NCBI GenBank assembly: GCA_022818135.1 | Contig: JAFMSR010000018.1 | Coordinates: forward strand, 3,496,331-3,560,330 | DNA length: 64,000 nt | Origin: Saxidomus purpurata | Taxonomy: Eukaryota > Mollusca > Bivalvia > Venerida > Veneridae | Direction of reading: 5' to 3' | Part shown: positions 30,403 through 42,400 of the stretch, in pieces | Layout of the letters: each line of letters begins with the position of its first letter | How positions within the stretch are numbered: position 1 is the first letter of the stretch | Made by a program: the position numbers and the translations under genes | Notes under the pieces: model-generated | The model's database searches: none | Told to the model about the DNA's origin: nothing | Seen by the model: the letters and a program-made list of their open reading frames with translations, nothing else

Positions 30403-33400
30403 TAATTATTTTCTAATATATTGAAGCTGCTATGTTTAGCAGTTCACCTATTTCATTGAATAATATGAAGCCTACAATGTGGGAATACAATATTGAATGA
30501 ACTGATGAAAGGTGTACTTATATTTGGAACCCTTGTATTTAGTTACTTGTGTAGTTTATTAATATATATTATTCTCTAATAACATATATGAATCATATGA
30601 ATGGCACATCTTTGGCAAAATACAACAGACAAAACAATGTCACAACAATGCAACAAAATATCAAAGGATAAAAGACCAATTTGTCATGTAGTGGTTTTGC
30701 CAAATTGCTAAATTGTTAACTTAATTTGTATAGAAGGTATTATATAAGAACAGGAATTCACACATAACTAAAAGTAATAACTCAATTAATTCTATAAGTA
30801 CAAACAGTTAAAGAATCTCATCCATGACGCATGAGGAGGAACATCTCTAAGCATTAGCCTTAAAGTAATATTTCGACTGCAATACAGACCCATTTTACAG
30901 GGGGAAAAATGACATGTGACTGTAATTTTCTTGTTTGTGTCACTAAGGACAGATAAGATATTTTATGCAATTAAATCGACTTGACAAACCACTAGCTATA
31001 TTGAACACAATGTTAAGTTTGACAAAACAGTATTTTGAAGAAACCACTATCATCCCATTAAAGCATTTTAATACCTTAGATGAAAAAAAGAAGCAACTTG
31101 AAGTTGCTCTGGTATAATATATAAAGTGCCCAGACTTCGCGAAAGTTGAAAGAATTAGCTGGACATTCGGACCGGCAAGGTCCAAACATTTGCCGGACCG
31201 AAAACAAATCTGCCGGACCGAAAATCAAAAAGCAAAGTTTACAGTAAGAATAAACAAAATTCATCAATTATTTTAATTGATGAATTTGGTTTATTTTTGA
31301 ATGTTCGTTCAACTCTCATTTTTTCATACTGTTTTTTTCTGGGCCGAGCATTTTTCCTTTCTTTCCCGGTTCTGTTCCTTCATAGAATCACAAGGACGCC
31401 ATTTTGACCGAAGCGATCCGAACATCGACATTGAATATATGCCGGACAGTCGGTCTGTATCCGGATTATAAAAGCGCGGTCCGACTCAAAATCTTTCGGA
31501 CATGTCCGTAGGACCGGCGAATTTCGCGAAGTCTGAGTGCCATGCATAAAGTTACCATTTAATCCGCTACTTCCTTAAATATCTAATTTGTTGGTGTTTT
31601 TCAATGTTTTGATGTGCTGTCGTTTTTGTTTGAAACTTGTTGTTTTGTCGCGTTTTCATCACATGAAACACTTGAGAATCAAAAACATACATAAATACGC
31701 TGATTCATATGTGATATTTGAGAACAATGCTACATTAAATAGTATTTTAATACAAGTTTATAGGATCTAGTATTACAAGTATGGTACATGTAAATATAAC
31801 TTCACTTAAAGTGAATGCATGTTAGCCATATTAACTTAAAATATTTGCGATGATTGGCCCATCATTGGGTCCATGGTCAAGACATAAAGCAAGCTTCATG
31901 CAATCCATGTGACGATGTCATTCAGTTGCGTACATGTATGTCAACATAAATTTACTTAAATAGCTGATGATGCCATATCATTAATGTCTTGTTTCCTTAC
32001 CTTCAGCAAATTAATTGGAAAATACTGTTGTTATAAACTGAATATTAAAATCATCATTCATTAAATATACATGTATAGAACATGTATATAAAAAAATAAT
32101 AGTTCTATTTGATATTATATAATTAATCAATGAATGTAAATAAAGAATGGGCCTTTTGGTTCTAACAAATTTCTGTTTATCATCAGTTAATTATTACTTT
32201 AGAATCTTTTAATATGAAAATGAACAGGTTTCCTGGCATTTAGGTGTTTCTTAGAGTACAATCAACAGTGAAAAATGCAATTACTGTGGAATTTAAAGGA
32301 ATGCATATTCTGTTCAACTTCACTCCACTCTACTGGAAAAAGTTATTAGAATTTGCAGCAACTTCTTGCCAAAATTGTGCCATTTATATATGTCGTACAT
32401 ATGATTAGACAACACCTACACTCCAATATAAAATGTAATACCACGGCTATAATAGCATTAAAGTACAGATCAGGTTGGTCATGATCCAGGCATTTTACAT
32501 ACCTACTTCTGCATATAAAACAATGTATGAATAGGTTAATAGTCACCTAAAAGTTATAATATTTGTAGAGTTTTGGTACTGGCCTGTTTCCTAATCTTTA
32601 AAGCAAAAATATCAAATACTTTACATGTTTGAAAGAAAATTAGTTTTCACTGCTAGTATTTCATTCTGAGAGTCAGACTATTTATAAAATATTAAGTTAA
32701 ATATTGTACAAATGTAAACCATTAATTTGACAGTCAGACATGTTTATAGTAAAATTTCCAAAAGTTGTGTCTTGTCCCGCAGAAAATTTGATACTGTTTC
32801 AATTAAATACTATGCATTGAAGGTAAAAAAGCATTTCTTTATTAGTTTGATCTTGGAATAGGTAAATTAGATGATCTTAGAGTAGGTAAATTAGAAAGGT
32901 TAAAATGAAAGTTTTGAACTTGAAGTGTGGCTGCAGGTAAATGGTACATGGGCACTGTCTCAGAGCTACATGTTGTAAGAGGTGGCTATTAAATAGAAAT
33001 TGATTAATTTTGACTACCATAATATTGACATAAATTTTCTATGTGAGATTTCAAGAGTTGGTTTGTTTCTGAAAGCAGTAAAAATGCTTCAGTCCACAGT
33101 CCATTAATTTAATGTTCAAAGTTAAGATGCTTACTTTATTTGAGATTGGTCAGTGTAAAAATAATGGCATTATACAAAGAGGTGGACCCTACATAGCATT
33201 AGGATCACCTTTAATCTTCTAGCTGACCACTGTTTCTGTGCTGGTTTTTAGTTTGAAGCTAAACTGTTGCATAGAGAAATGTAAGTGTATTAAACTGTTA
33301 TGTTGATCTGACCTGATGAGGTCTTGCCTTCTTTTTCCTAGCTTTTTTTTGCTACAGACTACTCCTACACAAATACATTTCAGATGTTTTTTTTTGCCAG

Positions 33401-36400
33401 TTTGAATACTAGACTGCATGCATACTGCAGTGTTACCTTGCATAAAACAAGGTATAGGCATTCACTGAATGAAGATATGTTTCATTGTTCTAGGATTGGT
33501 ATGTTTGTTATGTGGGCCTTATGGAAAATACACCAAAATGTTTTTTCACGCCTTGTTAATCATCGTTTAATCACTGTGTGTTGATTTGAGACTACTATTT
33601 GTTATGCATTCACACCACTATCTTGTTCTGTATAGGTTTAATCAGAGTTCTGGAGCTATTAATGAAGGCATGGGTCTTAGATTTGAATAGATTTGAGTTT
33701 GTAGCTATATCTCATTGTCTTTGTTTACCTTTTCAAATAAGGTCTAATGATATTATTGATACAGATTTTGTACAGTCATTTTGCCATGAGCGGACAGAGA
33801 AGTGTCTTGATAGTATAAATTATTATTGCGTTGTATTGCTATGTTGTGAGGTTTAATTTGACCTTGAAACTACTTTGTATCTTTTGCATGGCCTTTTGTT
33901 TTCCTATTTTTTTGGTGGTACACTATAGAGGCCTGAGACCTAAGTCCAGTATTCTTTTTAACCAAGTTTAAATACGCTAATGTTGATTGTGATCGTTACG
34001 TTTTGTTGTTGAATATGGTTGGTAGAAACATGATTGGGTATGGGTTTCAGCCCAATTTATTACCTGATTATACATGATGCCATGGAATTTCATTGGCTCT
34101 TGTTGTTTTCAAGTCTTGGTTCAAACCAGGATCAGTATAATACTGTGTATGATAACTCTCAGGGATTGTTTGTTGAAACAAACTTTGGCACAAGACATAA
34201 AATCAAAACAAACAAAAACTAATTTTTTGTGTGTGTGAAATTGAGATTGTTAAGAAAGCTATCCACATGACTTCTGTATGGTTTGATTGACAGCTCTCAT
34301 AAGGTTTTGAAATACATAATAGTTCTGTTTATAGCCCGTAGATCAGTAAAACTAGAAAGTAAGTGGGCTTTCTTGTTAAACTTAAGCGCATTGATGATGC
34401 ACATTACTTATTTTTATACTACCAGAATAAATTAAACACAGAGACACAAACTCATTGTGCATTTGCATTATTTATCATCTAATGTTAATTTAACAAGAAT
34501 TTTAGGTTTGAACAAAATATATCGAATATATGCTAAAGTTTCCAATATAAAGTGCATACTGAGCATTTACCTAATGGTTGCAGCTGAAACATTCATTCAT
34601 GAACAGAAATGCATACCAATACCAGAGTATCATGTTTTGCAGGGAAAAAAAGATATATTCATTGAAGCTTTATACACAACAGTGAGATGTTTTAGTCAGT
34701 GAAGCAAATCACAGAATGTTGTGTCTAATATAATTGTAAAGTTATGACATATCTCTGTGCATTTTGCAGATAAAAATTTAAACAGTTATACCCTGTACCA
34801 GGATGACTTGTCGGACAAAAATGTCTACATGTCCGTAAGTTTTTATGCCCTCCCGAAGGGTGGCATATTAAAATTGAACCATCCGCCCGTCCATCTGTCT
34901 GTGCATCCCCTCTTACATTTTTTCGTGTCAGGGCTGTAACTTTATGATGCATTGAAGGATTTTGAAATTACTTAGCACAAATGTTCAGGACATCAATACA
35001 ATGTGTTGCGTGCAAGACCCGCGTCCCTACCTCAAAGGTCAAGGTCACACTTAAGAGTTTAAAAGTAATGGAATACTGTATGCATGGTAACTTTGTCATG
35101 CATGGAAGGATTTTAAAATTACATGGCACAATTTTTGAGCACATGGAGAGGACACAGACTGTGATACACCTCTTTGTTGGGCATTTGTCATTTGTGAGGG
35201 ACAGCTCTTGTTATACCTTTAAATACAAAGAATAAGGCTAAAACTCAGTACTCGAGTAAGCACCAAGTACAGAGTGATTTGAAAATACTGAGTATGTACT
35301 TGAATGAGTACTGAGTACATGTACTTTACAATAGCACTCCCAAGTACTTTTGAGTACAATTGCTAATTAAAACCATTAAATTGAACCATGATTTAAGTAC
35401 ATATAAAACAAACATATAACCGTTTCCATTTACAGCTTTTTTTATACTTTTAAACGAATGTTCCGTCACCGTCGGTATTGCAAATCAAAGTTTGTAAATT
35501 GTTTTGTTGTTAGAATTTGTTGTGCAATCAAGATTAAATAAATTAGTATGAAAAAAAAAAAATTGTAGTTTGTTTAAAATTCTTGTTTCAGTTCGTTTGA
35601 GTAACAACACAAAAGATGACTATGGAATGCTGGAAGTTTATGTTGAGGGATCCTGGACTGCTGTATGCGATGACAGTTTTAACGACATGGCTGCCAAGGT
35701 TGCCTGTCGGCAGTTGAACTTTAAGGATGGCAGGTTCCAACCAGGTACAAACTTATTCATGTCTCAAGACTGAGCACTTTGGGTACCCATGAGCAGTTCA
35801 AACCTTATCAAATTATTTTTAAGCATGTTTTCTAGATATTTGGAGTCGAATATGAAATCAGTTGTAGAAATCAACAAAGGTTTGAAAATGACAGGTCCCC
35901 TCCAAGTGACTTTGTGTAATACTGTCTGAAGACAAGTTAAAATTTATACGCAGGTTTTTGCAGTATTATAATGGTTGTAGTTTCATAACTTCCAGACAAG
36001 TAAATTTCAGGTTAATTTTATTGTGGTAATTTCTGGTAGCCAGGTTGAAATAAATGAATTCAGCAGCCTACTGAATTACGTAACCTGTGCCGGCTAAGCT
36101 AGAAAATGTAACCAATGCATAATTAATTGCATGTAATCAGTATAACATAGAAATACAATAACGTCATTATTCGGATGGATTTGCTGTGTAAAGAATACAT
36201 TTGTACTCTTATTTGATACTTTGTGTACATTTTCACTCTTCATATATAGTAGTATGGAGACATAAAAGGTGTGTGGGTAATCTATAAAGGCGATAACTCT
36301 GTGGCTTGTCCATATGTATGTACTTTAAATCCAAGAATGGTTCATGAAATTTCCACAATTTATTCCAATTTTAGTTTAACTCCATATACAGGTGCAATGT

Positions 36401-39400
36401 ACCATGATGAATATTGCTCTTGTGACCAACAGCTAATACCCTCAAATGCAATACAAATGTTCTATGCTCTTCATCTCCTGATAAACATACATTGTATACT
36501 GCCATGTTGTGTTTTACAGGGTCGGCTGTAGGCAAGTCTCTAGCACCACTCAAGGTTGTTGACTTCAGATGTAACGGTGGAGAAACGCGACTTGTTGGCT
36601 GTAAAAGTGAAGTCAGCGATAATTGTCTGTCTAACAAGTACCTTACCCTGTATTGCAGTCAGACCACTATTACAGAAAAGGGTAAATTATATTAATTTAT
36701 TAATATAGAATCATTTACAATCATGAACATTGTATGTATAGTGTATTGTACAAGTTTTTGAGTGTGTACAAATATTTATATAATTGCATTCTGAACCTTT
36801 GGCCCAATCTTCCTGTAATGCTTTCATAACTTTTGCCTGAAATGGCTGATGACGCAAACAAATTGCGATAAAAGTGCTGGAATATTGTATTTATTGATCA
36901 TCAAAATTAGCGATAATAAACTGCTGTATTTCCGTGAAATGAATGCAAGTCATATTTGAAACTGTTATTTTTACAGTCTTTTGTAATAAAATGTAGTTAC
37001 ATTATTAGCAGGGAAAAAATACATAATTCACAAAAGTGTGCAATTATCACCCCTTCAAAGTTAAACAGTGGACTTGTCAACCATGACCTGTCTATTGAAA
37101 ATTTAAAGAACAGAATAGCTATAAGTGCAGATCATGATCTGCACTGAGTATAAAAGACAGAATCACTTTCCACCAGCAGGGTAAGACTTAAAGAAAGCCT
37201 GGTTGAATAAAGATAATTACATGATATGCAAAACAGTAGATTGCCATCATACAAAATTTATACAACACATATTAACATTTCTCTCCATGGAGCTACCTTG
37301 GTGCAGTGATAGTGTGTTCGCCTGAGGATTGGAGGGTCCCGGGGTCTAACCTCACCAGTTCCTAAGTAGTGGCTGTCCTTAGGTAAGAAACAGATAATTC
37401 CATTGATTGTACCTCAATGGGGCTGATTCCATCTTGAATGAATCTCGAGACCGATGTATATAAATTGTAAGAACTTACTTCACAATGGAGAGTAACTAAA
37501 TGAGTATAAAGTAAACATTTCTCTTTTGTAGACTACCCCGAAATCCGAATCAAACATGGCTTGAATTACGGTTTATTGGAAGCAAATCGGTATGGATTCT
37601 GGGGCCCCGTGTGTAATTATGACTGGACAGATCTAGAAGCCGACGCTGCTTGCAGAGAACTGGGTAAAGCGGGCGGTTACGCATACTACGCTGTCAGTGA
37701 TACAGACATACCAATGGTTGTTGGCGGCTTTAACTGCTCCGATGATGACACTGCTCTCAGACAATGTGACTTTAAAGGAATTGGAGAATCACTCGGCTGT
37801 CATAATCCAGTTACAAAAGGAAAAAGAAGAGCTGCAGGTGTTCTTTGTTTCCAACATGAAGGCAAGCATATTATATATATATATATATTCAGAGTAAGGA
37901 ATTTGAAAGTCTAATTTCTATCAGAAGAAATCTTTACTGAGTTTTTTCTGGTATGAGTTTTAGACATGTTAGATGTATGCAGATGTTAGATTTTGTAGAA
38001 TTGTTTTCACCAGCTGAATCATTTCCCTCTATGTAAGAAGTATTTTGTAGCTGAATAGAATTATTACGTTTCACTAAAATAAGTTTTAACGGTGTAAATG
38101 TTTTTCAATCTTGGTAAAAAGAAACAAAATCAAAAATTCTTCTAACGTCGGTTTTATTGTTTTATGAAATATAGTGGTATGCAAATTTATAGAAAATGTT
38201 ACTGGTGTCCATACATTTCCTACCATGTATTTTAAAACGGATGAATAAATAAATGTGCAGGAGCTTCTAAGTCCTGGTCCAGATTGTTGAACTGAAACTT
38301 TTTTTTAATTCATAATGTTAATATGTACTGACACTTTACGGAAATGGTACTGTTTGTCAACTCTAGTTACAATCTAAGATCTCCAATATGTAAACAGATA
38401 TACACAGAAAATTGTAAAGTACACCTTCTGAATACTTCTACCTAGCTTCCGTCTGCCCTCGAAAAACCAGTACTGGTGTCATATGAGGAGTTATGATGGT
38501 GACCCCAGTAGGGCCTCGAACCTGCAACCTCCGTGTTGAGCGGCTGACACCTTAACCTCTACACCACAGCTTCCCTCTAGATGAGTATCATGAATATTGC
38601 TATGCTTTGAGTGAAATGATATTGAAAAGTGTTGTATATTATAGTTTATTTTTGTAACTTCCTATCTGGTTACTGTGTTGAAACCGTTTAACCATTTATA
38701 AACCTATGTTCTCTTTGTGCAACTGTTTTAATATCTAAAGTAATATGTCCTTTAGATGGTGTCCAGTTTCGCTTGTCAGACCGTTGGTATGGTAAAGTGC
38801 AAATAAAGCATGATGGTGAATGGGGCCGTGTGTGCAATGCCAACTGGGGTGATAAAGAAGCCACCACTATGTGTAGACAACTTGGATATGTTGGTGGACG
38901 TGCTGACTACGCTCTTGGTGAAAGTGGCGGAAAAGTTCGCATGAATAATGTCAAATGTACTGGTTCTGAAGATTCCTTATTGGAATGTAGTCATCGTTCT
39001 GACTGGGGAGGAACACTTGACCGGTGTAATGACGCACGTGTTATCTGCAATACCAAAGGTACACATTATGTCACTCAGTCTATTTGTAGAAAGATTGTCT
39101 GTGAATAAGGATGTGAAGTAGATAAGTTAGTTTGTTCATTTACTGTCATTCTAGCCCTTGTGAGCAACATACACTGTCAGTATAGATGCAATTCGCCAGT
39201 ATTTGATATACCAAACATGTTAACCATTGTCAGCACTGCAGGTTTGGTATCAGGTTGACTTAACGCCTTTTTGAAACTGAATATGCATCAATTCTAAACT
39301 GACAATTTAGATAAAAGTGACAAAGTTTGGAAACTTCATCCCTACTTCATGTATCTGGTTATATACAAAATTTGTTTGAAAATTGTTTTTGTTGTTATTC

Positions 39401-42400
39401 AAAACAGTTGTTAAAAATTTCTTTTAGGGCCTGGAATGTTATATTTTACTAAAATTTATAAAAGTATGAACTTGACCACCAAAAATGCACCTTTTTTATT
39501 GTATTTTTTGCACACCTGTAACCAGTGACTAACCTGTTTAATATACTATGCCTTGTTTTATGCTTGTAAGTATCATGGCGTTGATCTAACTATTTTTTTT
39601 TCACATGTACAGAAAAATATTCATAATTAAGTTGTACTTTATTGTAACATTGATTGCATTGATATGTAGACTGGTCATGATCTACACTGACTGAATCATT
39701 TGCAGCCAGCATGGTAATTTTGTGCTCCCTTTATATGACAGCACTGAAATCGGGTGCAACACATTTTTTGCTGCCTGTTGAGAAATGTAATTAACAACAT
39801 ATAGAATGACAAATGAACTGAGTTTAACTTTAACATTAGATTTAGGGTCATCTTTCCTCAGATCAATAGTTAATGCAACTGCTGTCTGCTCTCTGCTCTC
39901 TGATTCAACTTTGGTTGCTAGGTAACACTTGTTTCTAAATGGTTATGACCTGGGAGAAGAGGTCGTGTGGTCATTTAAGGGCACTGACCAGATGGGAACA
40001 AGTTGTTAGCTTGTACTTTCACAAGGGATATGAAAATAACCATAAATTCAACAACAAAAAGAAAATTACATGCTACATTCATTCCACATAAAAACCAATC
40101 CTTTCCCAAAATGTGTATGTTTGTGTTTTACACCACCTGGCCTTTAATGACTGAAAATAATTGTAATGAACTTTCCACTCTATTTGTGGTGTAACCCCTG
40201 TTGTTGGTTTGAGAAGGGAAGGTATGTTTTAGGTGATAAAAAACAACAACCTTGGAACACTGATAAATTTAACTTCCTACACAATGCAGCTTGGTACTCT
40301 TAAACTGATGAAAAACATTATAGGATGGATGATGAAATATTGCAAGATGATTGGCATGGATTTCAACTTGTTCGGTCTCTTATAAGTTTTTCTTTTACTA
40401 ACATCTCGAGAAAGTTAGTTACCTCAGAAAAATGGCGGTTGAAAATCTCAGTAACAAGGAATCCCCCAAATTAATTGAGGTTTTTGTTAAGACATGAAGT
40501 ACACTTGACATCTATTAAAAGGTTATACTTGAGGACATGTAACAATGATACTGAGTTTGTCCATGTTGTTTTGAATGAGAAGGCAGAATTTTTAACAGGG
40601 AAGTAGCGTTTTGTCTGATAACTGTAACACAAAAGCAAGACAATAAACTTTCCCCGTTTTGGAAATATTTTCCTCATCGAGTCCTTGATGACTATGTTTA
40701 AGTATTATGTTTATATTGCGGTTAAATCAGTCAAGGTCTTCTCTCTTGTTAAGTGCGTAATAATCAAAAATACAATTATTATTGGAAACCATTCAGTTTA
40801 TCTGATGAACATTTTCCTCTTATTCATTGTTGTTTTTCAATGACATTTTCCGTTTTTATGTTTGGGGACAATTTACAGGCACATCACAAAATTTCTATAA
40901 AATTTTGCGCATTTAACATGTTTAAAAAAAAAAAGTATTTGACATAATTATGTGCATATTGCATTACCTGTATACACAATACTTGGCTATTCTTTCCAAA
41001 AATGAAGGGCCGTGGTCCCCTTTTTCTCATATTCAAGAACATCCTGGTAATGTACATGTATATGAAAATAATGGAGAAATTTCTTTCTTAAATGGCACAA
41101 AAGTTTGTACTAATGTTAACCTGTTATTTATTTATTATACCTGCCATTGAACACTCCTCTGTGGTAACTGAGGTTTGAATCTGTCTGTACTCTCTGTGGT
41201 GTTGCTATGTTTGTGGCATTATTTATAACACCGAGGGTTTCATGCTGTTTTTTAAAAGCCCACTGTGGTAACTAGGGAGTAAGCCTGTCAGGGAGTGGAA
41301 GGGATTAAGGAAGTAGAAAATTTCAGTTTTTAATAGTCACGGTGTTTGATTTCGTTATTCTTAGGGGAGTGGTTATGAAAACATTCAGATTTTTAAAATA
41401 TCTGTGGTTTTTGGGTAAACAAATTTAATGTCTTCATTTCTCAAAGGCCCTTCAAAATTATTCATTTAATTGCAGCCATGTTTTTTTTGCTGATTGTTCT
41501 GTAATGTTGTTTCCTTTCCTGTTCTATTGGCCCCTTGTGGTGTGGAATTCATCTTTTTAATGCAAGTTCTTTTTATTTCACATATTGTGTTTTGATAAAT
41601 AATAACCACATTCACATATTGTATTTTTATAAATAATAACCACATTTTTAACAAGTTGCCTAAGAATGATTCCTAAAATATAAACAGTTCATATAACCTC
41701 GTTTTTTTTATAAAACTAAATGCATATTGTTCATTAGAAAAATTAAGTTCATCTGCCCTCACCAGGGAAACTTGGTGACATTGGCTATCACAATAAAAAC
41801 TGGCAGAAAAACAAGCAAGATAGATAGCCTTTGCTGGCACATTGCCAGTATTCATTGCACTGTATGGGTTGTTTGTTTGCTCAATTCTGTATTAACCAAT
41901 ACATGGTGACCTTGACTTGGGAGAATTGTTTAGGCATATGGAAAAACTTGTTTGTTTCTGGGAATACCTGCTGTTAATATAATTTCTATTTCAATTACAA
42001 TTTTTTTTTCTTGTTGTTTGCTGGTTTGTTGTTGTTGTTCTTTGTATTAAATTGATGGCTTTTGTTTATTTAATCAGCGGAAAAAAAGTGAGGTTAACCA
42101 AAGCTTGTTTTGAGTTATTTGTAATTATTGTGTGCTGCTCGCACCTATTTGAACATTTTATGGTACTTTCCAAGTTGGTAGATGCACAAGTCCATATTAG
42201 TAACCAGGATTGAAAAAAAGTTTGGTCTGATTAATAAGAAAAATGTTATGAACTTATCTTGAAGATACTCTAAGCATACTTTTGCCAAGTACATTACTAT
42301 AGCAACGCCGCATTTTGTTCATTGTAAGTTTTTTTCTTCTTGAAGGTTCATCCATTATTGAACTAATTATAAACCAGTCAACACCTTTGTGTGAAGGGTC

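Noticed and set aside
34770..34834. Possible extra exon between the signal peptide and SRCR1 (acceptor gcattttgcag, donor TCC|gtaagt)
   Set aside because: Entry phase fits, but it leaves in phase 0, which puts a stop two codons into the SRCR1 exon. It also abuts a repeat element. Direct splicing 30330|35592 keeps the frame.
42055..42230. Frame starting [11 protein letters not shown] with a hydrophobic segment, as a possible receptor leader exon
   Set aside because: The hydrophobic stretch is too far from the start and the available donor is phase 0, incompatible with the L1 exon.
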